From Arcobacter lacus (lineage in GTDB: Bacteria; Campylobacterota; Campylobacteria; Campylobacterales; Arcobacteraceae): a stretch of 64,000 nucleotides of DNA. Numbering within the stretch: position 1 is the first letter of the stretch; each line of letters starts with the position of its first letter. The translations under genes and the position numbers were made by a program. A model generated the notes under the pieces. That model was not told where the DNA came from, did not search any database, and saw only the letters and a program-made list of their open reading frames with translations. Below are positions 9,521-17,496 of the stretch, in pieces. The stretch covers positions 1 through 64,000 of the forward strand of contig NZ_MUXF01000010.1 of the NCBI RefSeq assembly GCF_003063295.1. The letters run 5' to 3'.

Positions 9521-10328
9521 TTTCATTTTTTATAATATTATCACTTTTAGAAAAATTTATTAAATCTTCCACTGTTTTTATTTTATTTGTATCTATATTT
9601 TTTAAACATTTTTCAAAAACTATTTGTGTTGTTAAAGCATCATAATATGCTCTATGATGGTTTTCTATATCGATATTTAAAAGTTCTTTTAGAGAACTCA
9701 AGCCATATTTTTCTGATTTAATTGTTCTTTTTGCCAAATCAATAGTACAAAGTTTTCTATTTAAAAGTTTTCCTAAACTATATTTTTCAAAAGAGTCTGA
9801 AATAAAGTTGTAATCAAACTTTATATCATGTGCTATAAAAACATCATCACCTAAAAACTCTTTGAAATCTTTTAAAACTTTTTCTATTCTAGGAGCAGTT
9901 TCTAACATAGAAGGAGTTATTTTTGTAACTTCTTGAATATATGGAGGAATCTCTTTTGCAAAAACTAAAGAGTTAAAGCTATCTAAAACTTCACCATTTT
10001 TGTATTTTACAGCTCCTAATTCTATAATTTGGAAACCTTTTTTTGGAGTACCACCATTTGTTTCTATATCAACAAAACAAAAAGTTTGTTCAGAAATTAA
10101 AGTTTGTGTAGTTTTTAAAAATACAAAATCATCTTTTATATCAAGAGGTAAACCATTTATTAGTAAAAGTTCAAACTCCAAATTACTATTATCATAGAAT
10201 CTATCAGCTGAGATTTCAAGAAGATTTAAAAATTCATCATAAGCTATTGGCTCTTTTAATAATCTTTTTAAAATATCTAAAAAAGTAGTTTTTGGTTTTA
10301 GTATATATTTTTTTTTAAGAGATTTCAT
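9510..10328 (-). CDS. DnaQ-like 3'-5' exonuclease (DEDDh family)
   Basis: Protein of 272 aa. The C-terminal two thirds is a DEDDh exonuclease domain: FCFVDIETNGG (Asp and Glu of ExoI), FIAHDIKFDYNF (ExoII) and HHRAYYDALTT (ExoIII, His and Asp). The N-terminal ~80 residues are a separate helical segment. It may act as proofreading subunit epsilon or as a stand-alone trimming exonuclease; it is longer than a minimal epsilon. It overlaps the end of trpF by 14 bases, so it is translated from the rpe-trpF transcript. Confidence 0.82.
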   Translation of the reverse strand: MKSLKKKYILKPKTTFLDILKRLLKEPIAYDEFLNLLEISADRFYDNSNLEFELLLINGLPLDIKDDFVFLKTTQTLISEQTFCFVDIETNGGTPKKGFQIIELGAVKYKNGEVLDSFNSLVFAKEIPPYIQEVTKITPSMLETAPRIEKVLKDFKEFLGDDVFIAHDIKFDYNFISDSFEKYSLGKLLNRKLCTIDLAKRTIKSEKYGLSSLKELLNIDIENHHRAYYDALTTQIVFEKCLKNIDTNKIKTVEDLINFSKSDNIIKNEIKR

Positions 10329-10908
10329 TTGCTTCTTTTACAAAATCAATCATTTTTTGTTTATCTTTTTTCCCTTTTTCAATCTCTACTGCACTACTTA
10401 CATCTACGCCATAAAAACCAAAACCATTAAGTTCTTTTAAATTTTGAGCATCTAATCCACCAGCAAGAATAAATTTAGAACAATCTAAGTCTTTGAAAAA
10501 TTCTAAAGCAACTCTTTTTCCTGCTCCTCCAAAAGCATCAACAAAAGCATCAATTAAATAGTATTGATTTTCTAAATTTTGTAAATCTTTTTTCTCTTTT
10601 ACTCTTAAAACTTTTATATATTTTACTGTTAGTTTTGAATAATCTAAAGTATTTTCATCATCTATTATTTGAGCCAACTGCATTTTAGAGTTTTTACAAG
10701 TTTCATTTATAAATTCAAGGCTTTCATTTACAAAAAGACCAACTGTTTGCACAAATGGAGCAATTTCTTCTACTATTTCTTTTGCTTTTAAAGGTTCTAT
10801 ATATCTTGGAGATTTTTTATAAAATACAAATCCTAATGCATCTGCACCAGCATTTATTGCATTTATTGCATCACTTAGATTTGTAATTCCACAAATTTTT
10901 ATTCTCAT
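10315..10908 (-). CDS. trpF: Phosphoribosylanthranilate isomerase
   Basis: TIM-barrel enzyme of 197 aa converting PRA to CdRP, the step before TrpC. KICGITNLSDA at the N-terminus carries the catalytic Cys of the family, GFVFYKKSPRYI follows, and the phosphate-binding end shows FILAGGLDAQNL and GVDVSSAVE. Overlaps rpe by four bases (ATGA-type) and the exonuclease gene by 14. It is separated from trpC by 6.3 kb and an unrelated operon. Confidence 0.94.
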   Translation of the reverse strand: MRIKICGITNLSDAINAINAGADALGFVFYKKSPRYIEPLKAKEIVEEIAPFVQTVGLFVNESLEFINETCKNSKMQLAQIIDDENTLDYSKLTVKYIKVLRVKEKKDLQNLENQYYLIDAFVDAFGGAGKRVALEFFKDLDCSKFILAGGLDAQNLKELNGFGFYGVDVSSAVEIEKGKKDKQKMIDFVKEANEIS

Positions 10909-11546
10909 ATTTTTAAGCTCTTTATAGCTTTTTCATAATCATCGCTTCCAAATACATAACTTCCTGCAACAACTATATCAACACCAGCATTTTTTAGTAT
11001 TTCTATATTTTTATCATTTACTCCACCATCAACTTCTATCAAACAGTTAGGGTTTCTTTTATTTATAAGCTCTTTTAATTCTTTAGCTTTTTCAACTACG
11101 CTTGGGATAAATTTTTGTCCACCAAATCCTGGATTAACTGACATTAATAAAACCATATCTAAATCTTCAAGTAAATATTCAATCTCTTGCGGTCTTGAGT
11201 GTGGATTTAAAACTATTGCAGGTTTTATTCCATAACTTCTAATCTTTTGAATAAGTCTATGAGGATGTTTTTCACTTTCAATATGAAAAGATATATAAAG
11301 AGGTTTACATGGAGCAAATAAATCTACAAAAAATGTATTGTTTTCAACCATTAAGTGAATATCAAGAGGTTTAGAGGCTACTTTTGCAACTGGTTCAACA
11401 ACAACTGGACCAATAGTCATATTTGGAACAAAATGTCCATCCATTACATCAACATGAACTAAATCACAACCAGCATCACAAATAGCTTTTATTTCATTTG
11501 CTAAATTTCCAAAATCAGCTGACAATATCGAAGGTGCAACAAGCAT
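10905..11546 (-). CDS. rpe: Ribulose-phosphate 3-epimerase
   Basis: Protein of 213 aa, full length for the family. Conserved segments visible are APSILSADFGNL, VHVDVMDGHFVPN (metal-ligand His and catalytic Asp), DIHLMVE, VNPGFGGQKFIP and EVDGGVN (second catalytic Asp). Interconverts D-ribulose 5-phosphate and D-xylulose 5-phosphate in the pentose phosphate pathway. First gene of the rpe-trpF-exonuclease operon, divergent from pldA. Confidence 0.96.
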   Translation of the reverse strand: MLVAPSILSADFGNLANEIKAICDAGCDLVHVDVMDGHFVPNMTIGPVVVEPVAKVASKPLDIHLMVENNTFFVDLFAPCKPLYISFHIESEKHPHRLIQKIRSYGIKPAIVLNPHSRPQEIEYLLEDLDMVLLMSVNPGFGGQKFIPSVVEKAKELKELINKRNPNCLIEVDGGVNDKNIEILKNAGVDIVVAGSYVFGSDDYEKAIKSLKI

Positions 11547-11606
11547 TTTTATAAACCTTTTTTTCTAAAAATTGGCAGATTATACCATTTAAACTCTTTT
11601 ATAAAG

Positions 11607-11612
11607 TATAAT
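11607..11612 (+). promoter_or_regulatory. Putative -10 box of pldA
   Basis: TATAAT at 11607-11612, 41 bases before the pldA ATG, in the rpe/pldA divergent region. No clear -35. Confidence 0.45.
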
Positions 11613-11653
11613 GATGTAAAATTCAGTAAAAAATTATTATTGGTAAAATATCT

Positions 11654-12664
11654 ATGAAAAAACTCCTGTTTTTAGCTCTTTGTTCTTTTGGTTTTGCAGT
11701 TGAAGTGGATAATATTTATGAAGAAGCACAAGCTTTAGAAAATCAAGGAAAATATAAAGAAGCTATGATTTTATATAAAAAGATAGCTAATTTAAAAGTT
11801 TCAAAAGAAGATAAATACGTAAATGATTTAAATGAAAAACAAAACTTAGAATTTGAAAGTTTTACAACTTTAAAAAGAGATTTTTACCAAAAAGAGATTG
11901 ATAAAACAGAAGATAAAAATACAAATAAAAATATTGAGCAACTTGTTACAAAAGAGTTTGATATTCACCCATATAAAAAGAATTATTTACTGCCAGCAAC
12001 TTATACTTTTAATAACATAGAAGATAGAGAAAATATAGAAACAACTTTTCAAGTAAGCTTTGAAAAACCAATTTATCATAATTTGTTTGGTTTTGATGAG
12101 ACAATAAGTGCAGCTTATACTCAAAAATCTTTTTGGCAAGTAGCAAAAAGTTCTGCTCCTTTTAGAGAAACAAACTATGAACCAGAACTTTTTGTTCAAA
12201 TTCCTTATGATAAAGAGAGTTCTTTAAAAGCTTATAAAATATCTGCTATGCACTCTTCAAATGGAAAAGATGGTGAAGAATCTCGTTCTTTAAATAGATT
12301 ATATTTAGAAGGATATTTCCAATTTTCAGATATTTTTGTAATTCCTAGAGTTTGGTATAGAATTCCTGAAAGTAAAGATAAAGACGATAATCCAGATTTT
12401 GAAGATTATTATGGATATGGTGATTTAACTTTACTTTATGCATATAAACAACACACTTTTGAACTGCTTTTAAGAGATAATCTAAAATTCAATGAAAATA
12501 ATAAAGGTGCAGTTGAATTTACTTGGACTTTTCCTCTTCCAGAGTTTTTACATGCTAAAAATGTTTATGGGATGTTTCAATATTTTTATGGATATGGAAA
12601 TAGTTTAATTGATTATGATAGAGAAATAAATAATGTAGGATTGGGAATAGCTTTATCAAGATAA
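11654..12664 (+). CDS. pldA: Outer-membrane phospholipase A
   Basis: Protein of 336 aa with a short signal peptide (KKLLFLALCSFGFA, cleavage near residue 16), about 80 residues of charged helical linker and a C-terminal outer membrane beta-barrel. The active site segment AMHSSNGKDGEESRSLNRLY contains the OMPLA pattern His-x-Ser-Asn-Gly, then Ser-x-x-Asn-Arg. It hydrolyses outer-leaflet phospholipids when outer membrane asymmetry is lost. The last residues alternate hydrophobic and polar as expected of a barrel strand. Monocistronic. Confidence 0.9.
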   Translation: MKKLLFLALCSFGFAVEVDNIYEEAQALENQGKYKEAMILYKKIANLKVSKEDKYVNDLNEKQNLEFESFTTLKRDFYQKEIDKTEDKNTNKNIEQLVTKEFDIHPYKKNYLLPATYTFNNIEDRENIETTFQVSFEKPIYHNLFGFDETISAAYTQKSFWQVAKSSAPFRETNYEPELFVQIPYDKESSLKAYKISAMHSSNGKDGEESRSLNRLYLEGYFQFSDIFVIPRVWYRIPESKDKDDNPDFEDYYGYGDLTLLYAYKQHTFELLLRDNLKFNENNKGAVEFTWTFPLPEFLHAKNVYGMFQYFYGYGNSLIDYDREINNVGLGIALSR

Positions 12665-12672
12665 GCTATCTT
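12658..12672. terminator. Weak hairpin between pldA and the cytochrome gene
   Basis: AAGATA / TATCTT 6-bp stem with a 3-nt loop spanning the pldA stop codon, followed by ATTATTT. Short and without a proper T-run, so only a possible terminator. Confidence 0.3.
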
Positions 12673-12673
12673 A

Positions 12674-13096
12674 TTATTTCATATTCTGAATATAATAATA
12701 AATAGCTTCTATTTCTTCTTCAACCAAAAAATATGTTGGCATAACATTTGCATAATATATTAATTTATCACAAACTTGTTCTTTAGGGAATTTTAAATTT
12801 TCATTCTTTTTTGAGTTTACTTTTTTTGAAAAAGTTTCATAATCAACATACTTTATATCTGGAGCAATTAAAGTACAATTAAACATCTGTTTATCATGTT
12901 CTTGTTTGAAATCTACAATTCTTCTTCCTCTTGCATCATCTCCATGACATTTACTACAACCAATTCCTCTTGGATTATTAAAAAGCATTTTTCCATATTC
13001 ATATTTTGTAATAAATGAGTTATTTATGTCTAGTAATTCATCTTCACTAAAAGCATTTGAAAAAAGAAAAATAGATAAAAAAATTAAAATTCTCAT
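12674..13096 (-). CDS. Periplasmic monohaem c-type cytochrome
   Basis: Protein of 140 aa with a signal peptide (ILIFLSIFLFSNAFS) and one haem-binding CSKCH motif near residue 48, followed by GDDARGRR. MPTYFLVEEEIEAIYYYIQN near the C-terminus supplies a likely Met axial ligand and the final helix of a class I cytochrome c fold. Probably a small electron carrier in the periplasm. Its partner oxidase or reductase is not nearby. Confidence 0.8.
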   Translation of the reverse strand: MRILIFLSIFLFSNAFSEDELLDINNSFITKYEYGKMLFNNPRGIGCSKCHGDDARGRRIVDFKQEHDKQMFNCTLIAPDIKYVDYETFSKKVNSKKNENLKFPKEQVCDKLIYYANVMPTYFLVEEEIEAIYYYIQNMK

Positions 13097-13099
13097 TTT

Positions 13100-13681
13100 T
13101 TATAAACCTAATTCATTTTTATTTTTTAAAAACCAGTAAAGGCTAAAGATAAGTCCTGGAGTTTTTGCTTTTGATTCATCAAAAATAAACTCATCTATTG
13201 AATTTATAGGAAGAAAATATAACTCTATTTGTTCATCATTTACTCCACCACCATCATGAATTTTCATACTTTCATCTATTTTTGCAAAATAAAGGTGTTG
13301 TTTTGCTCCACTAATTCCAACATTTGTAAAAAAAGAGGTAACTTTTTGTATATCTTTTTTATTTACTTCATATCCGCACTCTTCATCTATTTCTTCTATA
13401 GCTATTTCTTCAAGAGATTTTTCTTTATCAACCAAACCAGCACATAACTCATAAGTAAAAGTTTGAGATTTATCATTTAAATAAACAGGAACACGAAACT
13501 GTTTTACAAGTAAGATAGCATTTTTTTGCGTATGATATAAAAGTATAGATACACTATCATGGCTTCTAACTGCTTCCCAAGTCTTTTTTTTGCCATTTAG
13601 ATTAAATGTAACTTTTAAAGGTTTTATAAATTTTGTATCTTCTAATGTACTAATTTCTAAATTTTCTATTATATTTGTCAT
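13100..13681 (-). CDS. NUDIX hydrolase, NUDT14-like nucleoside-diphosphate-sugar pyrophosphatase
   Basis: Protein of 193 aa. The Nudix box region is ELCAGLVDKEK then SLEEIAIEEIDEECGY. The metal-binding EExxEE core is present, but the usual Arg before it is Glu and the first Glu of the GX5E part is Lys. From memory, the YELCAGLVD...EECGY pattern and the following GVSG/GISGAKQ segment resemble the human UDP-sugar pyrophosphatase NUDT14, so a sugar-nucleotide substrate is more likely than ADP-ribose. Lies between a cytochrome and a yajQ gene with short gaps. Confidence 0.8.
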   Translation of the reverse strand: MTNIIENLEISTLEDTKFIKPLKVTFNLNGKKKTWEAVRSHDSVSILLYHTQKNAILLVKQFRVPVYLNDKSQTFTYELCAGLVDKEKSLEEIAIEEIDEECGYEVNKKDIQKVTSFFTNVGISGAKQHLYFAKIDESMKIHDGGGVNDEQIELYFLPINSIDEFIFDESKAKTPGLIFSLYWFLKNKNELGL

Positions 13682-13692
13682 TAACTCTTCTT

Positions 13693-14193
13693 CTATCTAA
13701 AGTTATCAAAAACTAAAGGTGCTTTAAAATCTAAGCTTTTTAAGTGTTTCATTACAGCTTGTAAATCATCTATGTTTTTTCCAGTAACTCTTATTTCATC
13801 ACCTTGATTCACCGCTGTTACTTTTAGTTTTAAGCTTTTAATTTCTGTTTGAATTTTTTTTGCTTCATCTTTTTCTATACTATCAACTATTTTATAACTA
13901 TATTTTCTATTCGCTCCACTTGAATCTTCTTTTCTTATCTCTTCAAGAGAGTTTATAGAAATTCCTCTTTTATTCATTTTTGAAATTAAGATATCTAACA
14001 TTGCATCTACTTTATTATCACTAGTTGAGATTAAAACTAAAGTTTTAGCTCCAATATTTAAGTCAATATCTTTTGTAATTCCCTTGAAATCATATCTATT
14101 ATCTATCTCTTTTTGAGCTTGAATTACTGCATTTTTCATCTCTTGCATATCTAGTTTTGCTGAAATATCAAATTGGTGTTCTTTTACTGCCAC
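13693..14193 (-). CDS. YajQ-family nucleotide-binding protein
   Basis: Protein of 166 aa, full length for the YajQ/DUF520 family of two RNP-like domains. Signature at the N-terminus is EHQFDISAKLDMQEMKNA and IDNRYDFKG, with the C-terminal LKSLDFKAPLVFDNFR. Some members bind cyclic di-GMP or nucleic acid. Starts with GTG at 14193, about six bases after AAGGA. The cellular role here is unknown. Confidence 0.9.
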   Translation of the reverse strand: MAVKEHQFDISAKLDMQEMKNAVIQAQKEIDNRYDFKGITKDIDLNIGAKTLVLISTSDNKVDAMLDILISKMNKRGISINSLEEIRKEDSSGANRKYSYKIVDSIEKDEAKKIQTEIKSLKLKVTAVNQGDEIRVTGKNIDDLQAVMKHLKSLDFKAPLVFDNFR

Positions 14194-14242
14194 GAATAAT
14201 CCTTTATTTTTGTATAGATTTTAACATCATTTTGGTAAAAAT

Positions 14243-14998
14243 TTAAAAATAAGGACTTTTGTATTTATAAACAAAGCCTAATTTTTCTATTTTTGAACCA
14301 TCTATAATTCTATTTAAAAAAGTTTGATTTGAATTAAAAATTGGCATTTTAAATCCATGTTTTTTAGCATTAAAACTATAAATCTCTTTTTTTGTTGGAT
14401 GTTCATTTGAACAAAGATTGAAAATACCAGATATATTGTTTTCTAAAACAAATTTTGTGGCTTTTATTACATCTTCTCTATGTACAAAATTAATAGGAGT
14501 TAATGGAAATTCAACCTCTTTATTTGCACTTCTTTTTCCAAAATATCTATTATCACCAACAAGACCTGAAACTCTAAAAATAATATCACTTTTTTCTTTT
14601 ATTAAATTTTCTGCTTCAAAAACTATTTGAGAACTTGGATTATTGATTTCACTAATTTCAGTAAAAACTCCATTTATATTTGGATAAATTGAAGTTGAAC
14701 TAATAAATATGATTTTTTTTATATTTGATATATTTTTAGAAGAGTAAATTTTTTCTAAAAATGATAAATAATTTTCAAACTTTGAAGGTGGGAAATTTAT
14801 AAACAAAAAATCTGTATTTAGAAGTTCTTCTATATAATCAAAATTTTGTTCATTTAAAATATATGAAGAAAAACCTTCATCTTCATATATTTTTAGTTTT
14901 TCTTCACTTCTTGATGAAACTACTATTTTATACTCATTTTTTAAGCTTTTTGCTAATTCAAAGCCTAACCAACCTGCACCTAAAATAGTAAGTTTCAT
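14243..14998 (-). CDS. NAD(P)-dependent epimerase/dehydratase-like Rossmann protein
   Basis: Protein of 251 aa, extended SDR of the YeeZ type. N-terminal ILGAGWLGFELA is the GxGxxG dinucleotide-binding loop, IIFISSTSIYPN holds Ser and Tyr where the SDR catalytic residues sit, and the C-terminal part has the usual FNLCSNEHPTKKEIY pattern. Substrate unknown. It abuts the DUF423 gene, whose stop codon is immediately upstream. Confidence 0.75.
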   Translation of the reverse strand: MKLTILGAGWLGFELAKSLKNEYKIVVSSRSEEKLKIYEDEGFSSYILNEQNFDYIEELLNTDFLFINFPPSKFENYLSFLEKIYSSKNISNIKKIIFISSTSIYPNINGVFTEISEINNPSSQIVFEAENLIKEKSDIIFRVSGLVGDNRYFGKRSANKEVEFPLTPINFVHREDVIKATKFVLENNISGIFNLCSNEHPTKKEIYSFNAKKHGFKMPIFNSNQTFLNRIIDGSKIEKLGFVYKYKSPYF

Positions 14999-15382
14999 TT
15001 AATCTTTTAAAATACCATAAACTAAAATTAACCAAGCAATAATTAAAAGTGTTCCACCAATTGGTGTAATTGCTCCTAAAATTGGCATGTTTAAAATAGT
15101 TAATAAGTATAAAGAAAAAGAAAAAATACTCATTCCAATTAAAATTAAAATCATCGATATAAATATTTTTTTCTTTGAAGTTAATATATAAATAAATGTT
15201 GCTGCAAAAAGTCCTAAAGTGTTATAAAAATGGTATTGAACACCTGTATTATAAACTTTTAACATTTGCTCATCTAAAACTGATTTTAATCCATGAGCTC
15301 CAAAAGCACCTAAAGCTATAGCTAAAGCCATCATAAAAGCACAAATTGCTAAAAATAGTTTTGCTTGTTTATTTATTGTCAT
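14999..15382 (-). CDS. DUF423 / YgdD-family membrane protein
   Basis: Protein of 127 aa with four predicted membrane helices and the family signature ALGAFGAHGLK followed by YNTGVQYHFYNTLGLF and a C-terminal PIGGTLLIIAW. Inner membrane protein of unknown function. Sits between a phosphoribosyltransferase gene (12-base gap) and the epimerase-like gene. Confidence 0.85.
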   Translation of the reverse strand: MTINKQAKLFLAICAFMMALAIALGAFGAHGLKSVLDEQMLKVYNTGVQYHFYNTLGLFAATFIYILTSKKKIFISMILILIGMSIFSFSLYLLTILNMPILGAITPIGGTLLIIAWLILVYGILKD

Positions 15383-15393
15383 TTTTTTCCTTT

Positions 15394-15840
15394 TTATTTA
15401 ACATCAACTTCCCAAAAAAAATCAATCCAAACATCTGCATTTTTTACATAATAATCAGGTTTTATAACAGCTGTTTTTTTATAAAAAATTGTTGCAAGTT
15501 TAAATTCTACTTTTGGAAACTTTTCTTTTAATATTTTTATTATTTCTTTCATAGTTTTCCCAGAATCCACTATATCATCAATTATTAAAACATTTTTTGC
15601 ATCTGTTAAATCTGGTATATTAAAAATATTTGGAGCTGATATTTGTTTATCTTTGTCATAAGAGACACAATTTATACTAAATAAATTTCTAATATCTAAA
15701 GCTTGAGCCATTAAGTGAGAAAGTGTTAATCCTCCTCTTGCAACTGCCAATAAAACTTCTGGGTTAAAATCTCTACATTTGTTCACTAAAGTTTGTGTAT
15801 CATCTTTAAATATTTCATAACTATAATATAATTTTTCCAA
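15394..15840 (-). CDS. Purine phosphoribosyltransferase (Gpt-like)
   Basis: Protein of 148 aa with the PRPP-binding motif VLIIDDIVDSGKTM near residue 80 and a type I PRTase fold (LLAVARGGLTLSHLMAQAL for the pyrophosphate loop). The length and the late aromatic segment VWIDFFWE resemble xanthine-guanine type enzymes. Starts with TTG at 15840 after AAAGG with 8-base spacing. First gene of a minus-strand run of six. The exact base specificity cannot be read from sequence. Confidence 0.8.
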   Translation of the reverse strand: MEKLYYSYEIFKDDTQTLVNKCRDFNPEVLLAVARGGLTLSHLMAQALDIRNLFSINCVSYDKDKQISAPNIFNIPDLTDAKNVLIIDDIVDSGKTMKEIIKILKEKFPKVEFKLATIFYKKTAVIKPDYYVKNADVWIDFFWEVDVK

Positions 15841-15953
15841 TATTAGACCTTTAAAATTCGAATCAAGCGCTTATTTTATTAAAAATTTGATTAATTGTAA
15901 CCAAAATGTAATTGTTGTATACTTCGTGCTTAATTTTTTTTATAAGGTTAGTT

Positions 15954-16598
15954 ATGTCAGGTAAGAATCATAATCAAATTGATTTAAAAGAAGCAAAAAA
16001 TATAATTATAGATAGTTTAAAATACCTTTTTGTTGTTGCAATTATTTGTACAATCATTCCTGTAATTTTAAGATTTGATATTAAATTCTTTGGGAATTTT
16101 AATCAAGAAAATTCATTAATAGAATATTTTCAATTAATCTTTTTATTTTCAACAATAGTTATTTTTGTTCGTTTATCAAAAAAACGACCCGATTTAAAAT
16201 ATGCTAGTATGTTAATAGCAGCTTTTTATCTTGTACTTTTTATTAGAGAAAATGATGATATTTTTGATCTTGTTTACCATGGTTTTTGGGCCCCTTGGGC
16301 AGGTTTTGTTGCTTTAATTGCAATAATTTATACATTTAAAGATTGGAAAAAAGGTGTTTTAGAATTAGCAACTTATTTAAAAATTCCAGATATGAAACTA
16401 ATGATATTTTCAGTTATGTTTTTAGTTGTTTTTTCAAGATTATTTGGAATGGGAAGTTTTTGGAAACATGTTATGAAAGATAACTATGTATATGAAGTAA
16501 AAGCAATGATTGAAGAAGGAACAGAACTTTTAGCTTATGGTTTAATACTTTACTCAGCTTATTTAATTTACAAATATCTTGTAAAGGAAAAGATTTAG
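15954..16598 (+). CDS. Six-helix inner membrane protein, function unknown
   Basis: Protein of 214 aa with about six hydrophobic helices and conserved-looking charged residues between them (FIREND, FGMGSFWKHVMKD, MIEEGTELLAYGLIL). Not a family I can name. ATG 15954 is chosen, six bases after AAGG; the in-frame TTG at 15912 precedes the SD and would add a spurious hydrophobic leader. The final EEGTELLAYGLIL pattern occurs in some small uncharacterised integral membrane proteins. Isolated on the plus strand between two minus-strand operons. Confidence 0.75.
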   Translation: MSGKNHNQIDLKEAKNIIIDSLKYLFVVAIICTIIPVILRFDIKFFGNFNQENSLIEYFQLIFLFSTIVIFVRLSKKRPDLKYASMLIAAFYLVLFIRENDDIFDLVYHGFWAPWAGFVALIAIIYTFKDWKKGVLELATYLKIPDMKLMIFSVMFLVVFSRLFGMGSFWKHVMKDNYVYEVKAMIEEGTELLAYGLILYSAYLIYKYLVKEKI

Positions 16599-16600
16599 AA

Positions 16601-16801
16601 CTATTTTTGATTATCCGTACACTTTTCGATGATTAACTCATCGAGTTTGTTCGGATTTTCTTTTACTTCTTGAAATACTTTTGCATCTTCACAAGGGGCA
16701 ACAACTACTTTTTTCTCTTGTTTTTCAATACCTTTATTATAAATAATAATCCCAATAAACGTAAAAAATGCTAAAAAAGTTAGGTATACAGTTGGTTTCA
16801 T
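16601..16801 (-). CDS. Small single-span membrane protein, unknown
   Basis: Protein of 66 aa with one N-terminal hydrophobic segment (YLTFLAFFTFIGIIIY) then a charged tail with two cysteines (APCEDAK and IEKCTDNQK). Three bases separate its start from the YggS stop, so it is the last gene of the operon. The tail should be periplasmic if the segment acts as a signal anchor. No family recognised. Confidence 0.6.
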   Translation of the reverse strand: MKPTVYLTFLAFFTFIGIIIYNKGIEKQEKKVVVAPCEDAKVFQEVKENPNKLDELIIEKCTDNQK

Positions 16802-16804
16802 AAT

Positions 16805-17485
16805 TTACTCTTTAAATAAAGTAGAGCCAACTCTAATCATATTTGAACCACATGCAATTGCTAATTCAAAATCACTACTCATTCCCATAGAACAATATTT
16901 TGCTCCAAAAGGAACTAATTCATCAAAAATATTTTTTGTAATTTTAAATGACTCTTTTATCAGTTTTATATCAGTTGAATTTGCTCCAATACACATAACA
17001 CCTTTTAGTATGATATTTGGACAAGTTTCTAAAATCTCTTTATAAATTTTTATAGCATCTTTTGCTTCAACTCCAGATTTTGTATCTTCATTTGCAGAGT
17101 TTATTTGAAGTAAACAAGATAGTTTTTTGTTTTTAGCTTCTAACTTTTTATTTAATTCTTGCGCTAAATCTAAAGAGTCTAAAGAGTGTATTAATGTTGG
17201 ATTTAAATCTATTAGATTATTGATTTTATTTTTTTGTAAAGTTCCTACAAAATGCCATTCAATAGGAAGTTCATTCAATTCTTCACTTTTTTGTTTTAAA
17301 TCTTGAACTTTGTTTTCTCCAAAAGCTCTTTGACCTGCTTCATAAAGAGTTTTTATATCTTGTGTTGTAGAGTATTTTGAGATACCAATGATTTTTACAA
17401 TATGATGTTCTGAAATTTTTAATCTTGCACCTTCAACTTTTGTTATCAGATTATCTAGATTTTTTGTTGCTGTTTTTTTATCCAT
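16805..17485 (-). CDS. YggS-family pyridoxal phosphate homeostasis protein
   Basis: Protein of 226 aa, a single alanine racemase-like TIM barrel that binds PLP without known enzymatic turnover. The PLP lysine lies in KIIGISKYSTTQDI near residue 33, and the family hallmarks GENKVQDLKQK, WHFVGTLQKNK, CSMGMSSDFELAI and IRVGSTLF are all present. It supports vitamin B6 and amino acid balance. Twelve bases downstream of rseP. Confidence 0.93.
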   Translation of the reverse strand: MDKKTATKNLDNLITKVEGARLKISEHHIVKIIGISKYSTTQDIKTLYEAGQRAFGENKVQDLKQKSEELNELPIEWHFVGTLQKNKINNLIDLNPTLIHSLDSLDLAQELNKKLEAKNKKLSCLLQINSANEDTKSGVEAKDAIKIYKEILETCPNIILKGVMCIGANSTDIKLIKESFKITKNIFDELVPFGAKYCSMGMSSDFELAIACGSNMIRVGSTLFKE

Positions 17486-17496
17486 TTTTTACTCTT

